This document shows, piece by piece, positions 40,281 to 51,337 of a stretch of DNA of 64,000 nucleotides. The stretch lies in contig NC_050476.1 in the NCBI RefSeq assembly GCF_013373865.1, positions 19,853,686 to 19,917,685 on the forward strand, in the 5' to 3' direction. Position numbers and translations under genes: made by a program. How positions within the stretch are numbered: position 1 is the stretch's first letter; every line of letters begins with the position of its first letter. This stretch comes from Monomorium pharaonis. Its lineage: Eukaryota; Arthropoda; Insecta; Hymenoptera; Formicidae. Below the pieces are notes generated by a model. That model ran no database searches. It was not told the origin of the DNA and was given only the letters and a program-made list of their open reading frames with translations.

Positions 40281-41080
40281 AATAATTAGCTCGCCGGCGC
40301 ACAGAGATCGCTCCGTCCCGGGCTCTGATTGGCCGCGTTCGTATTCCAGATCGACTCCAGAGCCCACTGGATTCGAGGCGCTGCCGGCGGTGAAAAGTGA
40401 TTTCTCACGAAAAGTGCGCGCGCGGAAAAAATGTCGTTAATCGGAATTACGCGTTCGCGTTTAAATTAACGTGGTTTCGCGACCCTCGCTCGTGTCGGAC
40501 ACTCGCGATGTCAGTGTTCGCGTGAAGACGATCTTTGGAAATCCGCGGATTTCCCGACGCGTCTCACGACGGAGAAACCGTCGCGTTTTGCGGCCCACGA
40601 ATCTGCATTCGTGACGTCACGACAACGAAGACGAGAAGTTGGCAACAGGTGAAGCCACTTCGGTTCTTGTCGCGAATGTGGGATTACAGTTACGAGATCG
40701 GTGGCGGATTCGCGGTCGAATTTGTGCGGAATCGCGACGCGGACGCCAGGCCGAGGAGAGCCAGGGTGACGATCAGTTTCGGGTGGCTCGTCGAACTCGC
40801 CCTTCGGATCCGCGTAGGCGTACGGAGTCACCCTGACTCCGTATCCGCGTTTGGATATGTACGTTCCACGAACCCGCGTAAAGATAATGGCGGTTGTGAA
40901 CACTCGGTGCATCGGTCGTGAATTTCGAAAGCGCGCTCAATCAGAAACGTATAGTTAAATTCGACGCCCAAGGGATGTCTCGAAGACGTTTTAGGATGTC
41001 TCGGGTTAAAGTATGCTGTATTCGGCGGATTCGAAGTCCCATCGACATTCGATCTTGCGCAGTGAGACATCGTGAATAGT
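40280..41080. promoter_or_regulatory. CpG-rich promoter-like block with CCAAT box
   Basis: An abrupt shift from AT-rich DNA to CpG-dense sequence. GATTGG at about 40327-40332 is an inverted CCAAT box in a GC context, which is typical of broad promoters. Leader-like sequence follows on the plus strand, with a possible donor (GGCAACAG before GTGAAG, about 40650). Overlapping frames on both strands are open, so no CDS is called. It is likely the start of the transcript that carries the exon at 41789, and possibly bidirectional. Confidence 0.4.
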
Positions 41081-41788
41081 GATGATTTCTAGAATTCGCG
41101 AATTAAAAAAAAAAGGGACGGAGAAGTAGCGCGAACGCGGGAGAAATTAATCAAGTAGACGTAAACTTTTGAAAAGTAACACGTACGGCATCCCTGAATG
41201 AAAATTTTTCTCAGAATTTTTTTATACGAATCGAAACATTTTTCAAAAATATTGAAAAAAAGAAGCAGATCCTGATATTCTGAACGTTCCAATTTGTATA
41301 AAAAATCCGTGAGAAATTTTTTCCAGGGACTTGAGATTTACGGCACAACTCTACGGTTATTGCAGTGGTCTCAGTTATCGGCCGTGATTGTGATCACTTT
41401 CTACCTTATCGCTTGGTTATCAAATTTAAAAAGTACGTCGCCTTGGGTAATGAGATCGCCGCGAGATTAGCTTCGTCAACGCGAGATGGCTGTAGTTGAG
41501 AGGCCACGAGAGAGAAGTCGTCGCAAGAATCGCTCTTTTATTCACGCATTTTTATCCATGTTCAAATTACTGCTTTAATTTGTATTGTAAAGTATAAATA
41601 CTCTGTGCAAACATAAACGTGCGGTATCAGGCGCATCGAAAAACAATCGAGCGACTGGAGTTAAGGGAATTTGACGTCTCGAGATCCCTCCATTTCAAAT
41701 TCGATTCGAAAGTGATCGTGTTATCAAGATCTTAAATTGCTAAAACCGCGATTGAAAAATCTCACGTTGATTGTAAAGATTATTTCAG

Positions 41789-42001
41789 GGTGCAAGTTTA
41801 CGTTCGAGGGGACGACGAGTATCCGAATTTGATTCTGTTCCTGGTTCGAAATCGCGAGTGACAGTGTACGTAACGAGAGTGCCGAGTTTTAATTCCGTTC
41901 GCCGAAAATCTGCGTCGACGTCCGAAACAAACGTTTGCCTATCCGATTCGAAGTGCGCAAAAAGAAAAGTACAATTCAATGTAATGGAATATGTGGACGG
42001 T
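41789..42001 (+). other. Unassigned plus-strand exon candidate
   Basis: A 213-base segment begins after a good acceptor (GATTATTTCAG) and ends at an excellent donor (GGT before GTAAGT). One frame is open across all 71 codons, starting GASLRSRGRRVSEF and including SVRRKSAS, a basophilic-kinase-like site. The only in-frame ATG is at 41984 (MEYVDG), in a good start context. It may therefore be mostly 5' leader with translation starting at 41984, or an internal coding exon. I do not recognise the protein. The downstream partner exon was not found. Confidence 0.4.
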
Positions 42002-42539
42002 GTAAGTCTTCAATGGAGGAGGAAATTACAACCTAGGAGATGCAGAATCCCGACAAGATTTCGTGTAATATGACAGGTATTGTTTCATTGTCATTTGTAA
42101 TTTTTTAATATCATGTGTATCGAAATATGTAAGAATATTATTATTGTAATAAATCTGTTGCGTCTTGTCACATAAAATTTAATTACGTTTTTTTTTTGCA
42201 AATACAAATAGATATTTAATTATAAAGTTTAGAACGGACAAGCGGAAATTATAGTAAAGATTATTTAAAATTATTATAACATTTTAACGCTTATAATCTA
42301 ATATTATTAATATTATTAATGTACATAATAAATAACGAATTAGCTTGCAATATTTTCGTACAAGTTTTATATTAGGAATTTATTTCTTAAAGATTATCAA
42401 TATCTAAAAAAAAAGAACCACGAAAAAGGCCAGTGCCTCTTCACGTGCATAATTATATATAGTTTTTATGTGCGAGATGGTTATAAGCCAAGATGTCTCC
42501 TTGTTTTTTTTACAAGTAATAATTGGATATGCAACTTAC

Positions 42540-42602
42540 TTCCGGCTGTCTTGTGGATTCGGTGACGTGGACTGTACGTCCCTGCCTGATCGCGAGGCTG
42601 TT
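42540..42602 (-). CDS. Candidate 5' exon of the TEX14-like gene
   Basis: A 63-base minus-strand segment with a strong acceptor (GTTCTTTTTTCAG) and a strong donor (GGAA before GTAAGT). All three frames are open, so splice signals and phase carry the weight. Read in phase 2, it links the candidate first exon at 48877 to the core exon at 37732 and encodes TASRSGRDVQSTSPNPQDSR, a polar segment. The exon itself is well supported; membership of the TEX14-like gene is inferred from strand and phase. Confidence 0.45.
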
Positions 42603-44043
42603 CTGAAAAAAGAACGATAAATTTGAGCTCCGCGTATATTCTGATTCCTAGCATTCTAATTGCAACTTCAAGCACATAATATTTTCATGTTACCCCGTTT
42701 TCCTGTCAACCAAATATTTTTTATTTCATTGATCGTGTATCGTTTTTTTATTTATTTTGATATACTTTGAATTCTTGAATTATATGTATAACCTGATGTA
42801 ATCCACCTGTAACGCTCTTCCGCAATAATATGCAAGATTAAGATATAGATTACCAGTATTCTTAGTCGCGAAATTTTTTTTAACAATCTTAAATTTGCCT
42901 CTTTTTTACGAAACCTTCAATAGATAAACTATTTGCTAATTAACATAAACACAGAAAAATATTCATTCTACTGCTAAAGAAAGCGATTAATTAATTTGAC
43001 TTTTTTTAAATAACAATTATTTTTAATAAAGAATATGAATATATATATATAATCTTGAAATGTGTACTCATCATAAATTTAAGAAAAATTCATTGTCATA
43101 TAAAAAAAACTTTACTTTGGAAGAATATTATCAGGTATTATCGAAGAAAAATTAGAAAATAAAATTTCATTTTTGCTTTTACTTAATATTCTTGATTGAA
43201 ACATTAAATTAAAAGGATTCAAAATATATTTTGAATAAATTTGATGGTTACAACGAATTTATGATAGATTTGCGAATACATACACTTACGAAATATTTCT
43301 GGAATAAATTATAAGTCACATTTACTTAATTCAAGTAATTTATAATGATATATTACTTCGTGCATAATTATTCGATTAGCCAATGTGGAAGGAAGGTACA
43401 TTTTGAAGATGAAGTTTGTCCGTTTGTTCATTTGATTAGGAAATGAATTATAATTTTATTTGAGACCTTTTAAAAATTATTTTTGAACTATGCATGATTG
43501 ATAGATTTTAGCGAGACAACTAATAAAGGTTTCCGATGTCAGTAGGACATGTCAGTTCATCGCGAAACAGAGGCCGGAACAAAAACCGGTAGAAGATCGA
43601 TGAATTGTACGATATCCACGGCAATTGCTGCGCGACCGCAAGATTGATCGTATCTGCGAACTTGCACTTTCTCCGATGATTCGTTTTCCACGGATCACAG
43701 AACAACAGCGTCTATTACTTCGTGATGCGAATTATTTCAGATTCTCGTTAACACGTTTCTTCACTCCCTTTCCCTTTCTTGCCGTTTCACTAGCTGACAT
43801 TTTAAAATACTCGAGATCATGTTTATTTTTGTATAGTATGTACGTCTTTAACATCGTCGTAGATAAAGTTTCATTCTATCGTGGAACGTAGATTATTTAA
43901 AATTATTAACAGATACATTTTTCCACAGTATCATTAAAGGTATTAGTATCCGTATTTTTACAATGAAAACATAGATAATAGCTACATATTAAACGGAATA
44001 TGTAATAAAATGTTTTTTAAATTAATTTCTATTATTTCAAATT

Positions 44044-44251
44044 ATATACTGAAAAAAAGTAATATATTTAATAAGATATGTTATTGCGGGCTGCCAATTA
44101 CAGATATACTCAATACAATAATATATGTTACTGCAGTATCAACATTGTACTTGCATTAATAGCAAATATTATTGTATTGAGTATTTTATGTAGTTGGCAG
44201 CCCGCAATCACATATGTTATTGGCTATATTACTTTTTTTTTCTGTGTATAT
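44044..44251. mobile_element. Foldback / MITE-like element, 208 bp
   Basis: Long imperfect inverted arms run inward from the ends: ATACTGAAAAAAAGTAATAT on the left, and the complement (ATATTACTTTTTTT) on the right. Each arm then has GCGGGCTGCCAATTAC / TAGTTGGCAGCCCGC and ACTCAATACAATAATAT / ATATTATTGTATTGAGT. The GC-rich core of the arms stands out from the AT-rich surroundings. There is no ORF of note, so it would be non-autonomous. Confidence 0.85.
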
Positions 44252-45778
44252 ATTTATTAATAAATATATATTTTACAATAGTTTAAAATGATTAATTGAA
44301 ACATATTTATAATTGAAAAGTATATCAAAGTGTTCTCACATTGAATACGAATAAAACCTGATCTTGACAAATTTTCTGGAATTCTGAACAATTAAATTAC
44401 TTACTTTTTTATCCATTTGAATGACAATAGTTTTTTCATCGTGCACAATTATTCACGGGATAGAATCACGTATCGTGGCAACGCGTGATATCGTACTAAT
44501 TTTAAGTTAGGCTTGTCAATCTTAAGAGCCTTGCAACCTTGGAAGGAACACGAAAATCAACAAACCTATTCTGTCGTAAACAATATTTAATATATATAAC
44601 ATTATTTCTTCTTTTCTTGTAACGGTGAAATGAATAATCTTTAAGTAGAAGAAATTGACGTATTAAAACAATCTATTAAAATAATGTTAAAAATTATTAT
44701 TAAGATATGATTTCAAATTTCTATGATTTTTTAGAGTTTGTAGTACTTTAAAATAATTATGCATGTAACTTTTTCACAGTTTAAAATTTGTTCATCTCTA
44801 CAATAATATTAAATTCAAATTAAATTAAAATTAATATAAAATTTTGAATTTAAAATTTAATTTTAAATAAACAAATTGAAAAATAGATACCTATTTTTAT
44901 TTTGCTTTAAAATTCTAAGTCATTAAATTTTTAAAGGGAATAATTATAAGGTAATAATATAATCTTTTACAAAAAATTTGATTATTTATACATCATACAA
45001 TTGTACATTGTGTTAAAACTGTGACTAATTATTATAGTATCACGATTTATTATTCTCATTTGTTACACAGAACAGATTTCACGGTTTTCACGGTTATTAA
45101 ATATATAAATTCTATTCTAAACGAGAATAATATAATTATAAAGCAGATCTAACCGGTAGAAAGTTTTTTGTGTTTTAAATTGTCTATGTAATTACCCGGC
45201 GAATTTATTTTAATGATAATAATGAAATAATTTTATTGATTTTGATACGGGTGGCGCTATAGTGTTATAAAAAATAATAATATGCAATTATTTATGAAGT
45301 TACAACTTCTTCGTGTTAATCATTTATATGCCTCATTGAGCACTACAACTAATAGATTGCCTAGGAAGATATCGTAAATTCAGTTACAAGCTTATTCGCC
45401 GTAGAAATTTATTTGTATAAAGAATATATAGACTTTTATAAAATTTTACATTGGTGCAAACATTTTAATATTTAATAAGATATATTTATAGACTTACATA
45501 ATTCAAAATAATTTATAATACATGATTTTTAATTGTCTGTAAATAAATCTTTACGCGGTAATGGATAGCTTGGTATCCAAATAATTTGAAGAAATGTCTA
45601 ATATCTGAGAAATATTCGGATGATTTATTTAAAATATTTAAATAATTGAATACTAAATAAATTAATGTTAAATTTTGTGAAAATAAAGTCGGTTAAAAAT
45701 TACCTGAAATAATATTTAATACACGCAATATTTTTTAAAACAATATTCTAGCTTCTTTTTATAATTTGACTTTACTTA

Positions 45779-45931
45779 GGCTCATTTCTATCAACGTAGA
45801 TTAACCTTTAATCTCAGTTTGACTTACTTGTTATCTTTCTCTAGTTATCTTTATCTTATTCTAAGAATTAGAGAAAGATAAAGAATAAGTTAAACCGAGA
45901 TTAACCTTAATCTACGTTGGTAGAAACGCCT
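45779..45931. mobile_element. MITE-like element, family A, copy 2
   Basis: Almost the entire 150 bp is a palindrome. The outer part reads TTTCTATCAACGTAGATTAA on the left and TTAATCTACGTTGGTAGAAA on the right. Pairing continues through ATCTCAGTTTGACTTA and TTATCTTTCTCTA. The same terminal and subterminal sequence occurs at 27.5 kb. Higher arm identity suggests it is the younger copy. Confidence 0.85.
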
Positions 45932-46473
45932 TAGACAAACTAATGCTAAATATTATATGAAGATTTTAAGATCGAATAATTTTGATATGACAATCGAGTT
46001 GGAACATCGTATACGTGTTGCTATTATTATTAGATGCATTTTTACCGCGAGAATTGATAAATTTCACGTTGCTCATTAGCTTTTGCTTTGGAAATGTAAC
46101 AAAATTCTGACTGATTTTCTCCTCACAAAAGAGGAGATTTCATGCGCAATATACATTTTCAAACCGATAAAATATTGCAGGCTGTGTTATACTCCGTTCT
46201 AAAACGTCATTTATTTAACGAGAAAAATATTTATACGTACTTTAATAGACAAAGTGATAAATTTGAAAGTTGCACATAAATATAAATGATACCTGAACTG
46301 AATTTGACATGAAGCACTTCGTTCACGCAATGCACTTTCACGTCTATAAAGCTGACACAGCCACTTTAGAACAATTAAATAAAACTTATATAGAAATTTA
46401 GTGCTCTTTTATTGCTAATTAGTTGCTTCATTCCCGATTTTGTTGCTCCAGCCGATTCGGAGAAAATAGAGGC

Positions 46474-46501
46474 TGTGCTAACTTAAAATTAAGTTAGCAC
46501 A
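46474..46501. repeat. Perfect 13-bp-arm palindrome
   Basis: TGTGCTAACTTAA and its complement are separated by 2 bases. Perfect arms with a minimal loop fit a foldback-element relic (TIRs left after internal loss) or a cruciform site. Confidence 0.8.
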
Positions 46502-46869
46502 ACCCAAAAAAATTTTTAATTAAACAAATGTGAAAACAAATGTCTAAATTTAAATATATTTGAATCAGTTCTATTTATAGATTTCGATAATACGATAATA
46601 ACAAATACTACACAATGTTTTGGAATTTTGAATGCTCGCTTTTTGAGTTTTTTTTTGCAGCCAATCTTTATTTAAAGTTCAAGTATTTACAGCAAAATAG
46701 TGTGATCGAAATTAGAGATTGTTTCCATATTAATTAATTTACGGTTGGATTAATTTACATTCAATCATATTATTTTCTAAAATTACAACTATAGATTACT
46801 CAGGCTATTTATATGTATATATTTCCGTTGCCTTGGTTTAGATAAAATTTTTTATCATCTCCGGCGTTC

Positions 46870-47480
46870 ACAAACTTCACGGGTTTCTTTGTTGGTCCCC
46901 GCGTGCTCAATGGGAGCACAATAGCCGTGTTTCTTTTTTACTTGTCGCAGGCGCAGCGGCTCCGCGCGGCTTTAAATACCGGTGCAATTTTACAACAGCG
47001 ACGTGGTAATGCCGCACAATCTCGCGCCGCTCGACGAACAGATAATGGCAGTCATTACAGGCCGCGAGTAGTACACGGTCGGTTAAAACGTCTAGTTAAC
47101 GGTACGCTCCCGTTGCCTAAACCCACTGGGGAGGCCCAGCCGCTATTCTCTCGCCCGTAATTAGCCCGTGTAGCGTCTTCGACACGCTCGAACTTTTCGG
47201 AACATTTTCACGGGATGGAAAGCAATCGAGATCTCTCGCACCGAGACGAGGAGAAATTCGGAAGCAAATCGTAGAGCGCGCACGTGTTCTTCCGCTTATG
47301 TTACTCAGATCGAATCCGATACATGTTTTTCTTCTCTCTCTCTCTCTCTCGCACGCGGGCGTAGCATTGATCGAACGAGCCGCTGATATCGTTCAATTAT
47401 CTCTATGTAAATTCACAATTGAGATGTTTATCTCATGCATTTCTCTTCCGCCCGATAGCGCTTATAGATATCGAGCGCGA
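46870..47480. promoter_or_regulatory. CpG-rich block
   Basis: GC-rich sequence with frequent CG, flanked by AT-rich DNA. A plus-strand acceptor-like site ends at 46950, and an open plus-strand frame runs to a stop at 47160. A TC tract lies at 47334-47350. Possible enhancer, promoter or unassigned exon; no product is recognised. Confidence 0.25.
47334..47350 (+). repeat. (TC)n microsatellite
   Basis: About eight TC units within the CpG-rich block. Confidence 0.85.
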
Positions 47481-48876
47481 TAAAATAGCGACTATGAATT
47501 CATGGAGTTGTCACTATATTTCTTAGAAGAGAAATATTCCCTTCTAAAACTGCCTTTAAATTTTCTTCTGAAAGAAATTAAATGCACGATAAACGATGCC
47601 AAATAATAAATTAATTGTAATAGCGAAAGAATTATTTTGATATTAGAAATATGCAAATAAATTACAAATAATTTTTAAGTTACGAAAATATTTTGTTACG
47701 AAAACCGTTCCGAGTGTAAATATTTATCTGATGATTCTGCTTTACGACTCTTATGCGTTTTCTTATCTTGTTTTAAAAGTTGAATGCGTTAATTACAGCA
47801 TAATATCAAAGTGTAATTATTTTGTCTAGATGACAGTTTGATTTCTTAACAGAGATATGAGATATTTTTTATGTTGAAGTTAACTATACTTTTGAAACAT
47901 TTCTTGCTCAAGTTTTTTTTAGTAATATCATGATTTTTTATTTGTATTGATCATTTTTAATAACGAGAAATTCAAACCTAAGATCAACAAGAGAAATGGC
48001 ATAATACGCGCTACGAATGTCAATATTACATAATTTTTAACATGAAAATATTATTGATGTATTCAACATTCGTTATATTTAACGAACTGGTTAATTTTTT
48101 GGTGCTTTTATCAGTTTATTTGATATGAATATCGGCGACCTTCACCTCACCGAATCCACATCATACGTCAATACAAAGTTACTGTTTTCGTAAGTCAGAA
48201 AGTTATTCAAACTTCTTTCTCTTCCTCTCAAAAGACTTAAAATATATAAAAGCAGAAATTATATAAATGAATAACGAGACTACGCATATTTTAGGCAAGT
48301 GCATTTGTTTTTAAATTATGCACTTTATCAATAAAAGAAACAACAAATAGATGTCAGGAGTGATTTACCGCGTTTAGAACGCGTATTAAAATTAAACAAT
48401 TAGTTTCTTTGATAGTGATTTACGTTACAATTATCACATAAATATTATTCATAGAAATCTTATATTCTTAATCTATTTTAAGATCTAACGTTACATACTA
48501 TATGATTCATATGAGATCATCACAATACATTTTCATATCGCGTAAGACGATTCTATTCTAGATATTGTTATCAATGAATGCATAACTCTAGCACACAATT
48601 ACTTAACGATAAATGTCTGAAAACGCAAATACCAAAAACGAACTGAGAATAACGTATAAAGCAATCTATAAAATAAATTCCATCCAAGTGACCATCATAG
48701 CTTGAGTAAATCGAAAAAATCAAGCGACATGATATGAAATGAATTAAAATCTAATGCATGAAGAACGTGAAAATGGAAGACTGATTTTTTTCGCTTTTTT
48801 CAATATTTTTTTTCAATACTTTGGCACTATTCTTTTGCTTTGTCTTCGATAAAAAAAAAACTGAATAGGAACTTAC

Positions 48877-48908
48877 TTGAACCATTTGACTATTTTGCAT
48901 ACACCCAT
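48877..48908 (-). CDS. Candidate first coding exon of the TEX14-like gene
   Basis: A minus-strand ATG at 48908, in context GCAACATGG, opens MGVCKIVKWF plus two bases, and then a strong donor (GTAAGT) after 48877. It ends in phase 2, as required by the exons at 42602 and 37732. The combined model gives 932 codons plus stop with no frame break. The N-terminal MGxC would permit myristoylation and palmitoylation. It lies just downstream of a CpG-rich block. Another minus-strand gene could own it, so confidence is moderate. Confidence 0.4.
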
Positions 48909-48919
48909 GTTGCACGTGA

Positions 48920-49200
48920 TCGACTTGCGCTGCTAAACTTTGACAGGTTGATTGACGCCGCGATGCGCTACGAAAGTACGAAACTCGACTGAAACATATA
49001 CGAGAGTGCCGCGCGTGCGATCCGCTGCCTTCTCACGACTGAACTGCGAAACTGCGGTGGCAATGTATACTGAACGATGTACCTCGGTTCTGATGGATTC
49101 GCTGGGCGTAGTTTTAGGCACGGCTCGCCAATCAATTTCCACTCCATTCTTTCGTCCTGTAGCTTTCGATTGACTGGCTGATCCCATTACGTCAAAACAA
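48920..49200 (-). promoter_or_regulatory. CpG-rich promoter-like block
   Basis: A GC-rich island immediately upstream (to the right) of the candidate first exon at 48908. An upstream minus-strand frame (49173-48936) ends with a stop before the ATG and is best read as leader or compositional. Position and strand suggest it is the promoter of the TEX14-like gene. Confidence 0.35.
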
Positions 49201-49295
49201 CGATAAACGGAAGGATGTGGTATTGAAATACTTGGAAGTTGAAAAATTTGATCCGGTTTAAGCAGCTATAAAAACACAACTAGAAACAATTCAAT

Positions 49296-49501
49296 TACAC
49301 TGAGAAAAAAATTTGACTAAATTTTTCAGCTTGATTAAATTTTTTCAGTTCAAGTATTTGTGCGTTTAACTTAAATACATAAAATATTTGAATTTTAATT
49401 TAACTGTTTATATATTTTACTAAAATATATAAATAGTTGAATTGAAGAAATTTAATCAAGTTGAAAAATTTAGTTAAATTAACAACTTTTTTCTCAGTGT
49501 A
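49296..49501. mobile_element. MITE-like element, family B, copy 2
   Basis: Terminal inverted repeats TACACTGAGAAAAAA and TTTTTTCTCAGTGTA are perfect over 14-15 bases. Subterminal arms also pair (CAGCTTGATTAAATTT with AAATTTAATCAAGTTG). It is 206 bp, AT-rich and non-coding. It shares termini with 28359-28580. Perfect TIRs suggest it is the better-preserved copy. Confidence 0.85.
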
Positions 49502-49597
49502 TAAACTTGTAAACAAAGGATTTTAATTGTTCTATGGCTTCTGAAGATTAAAAAAAATTGAGTTACGTCTAAATATATACAAACTGATAGTTTATTG

Positions 49598-49763
49598 TAA
49601 AGGCTAATCTACGATATGCTCTTTTACTTTGTTTCTTATTTTTTTTTTATCAATTTTCTTTGCTTTTATCTTGCCAATTTCGATAAAACGTTGAAGAGGT
49701 AAAAAGTCGATAAAAACAAAACAAAAAAAAACACGAGACAAGCCCATTGTAGATTAGTCTTTA
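49598..49763. mobile_element. Short TIR element, family C
   Basis: TAAAGGCTAATCTAC (49598-49612) and GTAGATTAGTCTTTA (49749-49763) form 15-bp inverted repeats with one mismatch, enclosing about 135 bp of T- and A-rich DNA. It lies 97 bp from the family B element and has different termini. No ORF. Confidence 0.6.
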
Positions 49764-51337
49764 TTATTACTATAAATTTTAATAAATTTAATAATTACAT
49801 AATCGCAAGAATTTTTACAAATAAAAAATTAAAGTTGAAAAATTAACATTGCAAAGTCTGACGAGATTTTCCATAACAAATGACATTTAATAATTCAAAA
49901 AGTATATGCATTTATATGTCATTAAAAATTTCTATGTTAAATGATATTATTTGAGAGTAAAAAAGATTATTAAAGTTTTCGGTTAAGAACATTTAGCTGA
50001 CTGGCGACAAAGAATCTTGTGCAATTGCATGGTATTCTCGTGATAGTCTAAGACCGCTGGAGAGCTGAATTCTTAAACAGTAATTACACAATTCTGAAAC
50101 TAGCCGGCTTTGTACGGAATCTCCGTGCGTAACGAAGTAATTCTGATATCACGTTCCGAGTCTACATCTTGGCACGCCTTTTTTCGTCGGGTTGGTTCAC
50201 GAGAGCATGCCGGTACCGGTACAATCGGTGCGATGACTGATAACGAACAATTACAACGCATAGTCGGCAGCACAAACATAGAATTGACCCGCTGTATGTA
50301 GGATGTATTTTGTAGTTACATTTAAAGCAGGAACATGGAGCAACTTAATTTTATATCGCTATGATATAATTACTGTATCCAAATTTTGCTCATTTCGATT
50401 GTAACATATGTCATTGTAGAATATTTCTGTCCGAAAATAAGAGAAAAAATAGTCTTTAAGGATATTTTTTATAAAACGTTTAAATAGTTATACAAGACCT
50501 CTAATTTCACTTCTTTTTACAACAAGCTTCTTTATTATTTTCATTTTTATAACAGGATATGTAACATACAATTTATAATGCTCTATTGTTAAATATTCTA
50601 ACATGCTTTAATATTTTGGCAAAGATATTCGAACAAGAATGTCCCAGAAATTGTGGACTTAATCTAAATTAAGAATATTAGCTGATCTAAAAAGTATCAT
50701 TATTTCAATTTTTGAAGAAATATTTGAAATCAATTTATATTATTGTAGCTAAAACTTTTAATCTATTAATAAAAGATATTCTGTTCAGATTTTTGTCAAA
50801 TAGTACCGTTATAAGAAATCAAAATTTTTGAACATTCAGTGCGAAAGATTGCTAAGAGAGAGAATTTTTTTGCGCGAGATAGATATAAAATCATAAAGAA
50901 TCATTTATATAAACGCAAATCATATAATAAATTAAGAATATATTATTACAAGAATAAATTACTTAATAAAGACATCTGAATAGATTTAGAATAATTTCCA
51001 TTTCGTAACTTCTATTACTTTTGTTAAATTTTGTTAGAATGAGGAAAATGTGCTTATAATTAGTAATTTATCTATTATCAATAATAACTGCCTTATATAT
51101 GTTTTAAATAATAGTATTATCTTTTTTAAATTTACTTGTGAGTATTGGAAAATATAATTGCAAATTTAAATATTTTTAAATTAATATTAGTACAAAAAGG
51201 CGAAGAATTATTCGATGATGAGCAATGCTATCAGAAAATATGCAACATTTATAGAATTTGTGTAAATTAGCGAATGCTGTTATCTTCTCTTGCGCCTTCA
51301 CGTTTTCGTGCATTTTATCACATCACAATTTTTTCCT
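49764..51337. other. Intergenic, AT-rich, nothing recognised
   Basis: Lies to the left of the 3' end of the MICU gene. A GC-richer patch at 50.0-50.3 kb carries short open frames without splice or homology support. The 3' UTR of the MICU gene must occupy the right end. Confidence 0.6.

Larger units (their letters stand above)
42003..48876. other. Probable large intron; repeat-rich AT DNA
   Basis: Apart from the exon candidate at 42540, no coding exon is supported. It contains three foldback elements (44.04, 45.78 and 46.47 kb) and a CpG-rich patch at 46.87-47.48 kb. That patch includes a strong plus-strand acceptor (TTTACTTGTCGCAG, ends 46950) followed by an open Arg-rich stretch, which could be a partner of the 41789 exon. 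This link is unproven. Confidence 0.5.

Noticed and set aside
40700..40800. Minus-strand stretch resembling a signal peptide (LIVTLALLGLASA), as in cuticle proteins
   Set aside because: No in-frame Met or acceptor directly upstream, and the frame stops shortly after; chance in CpG-rich DNA.
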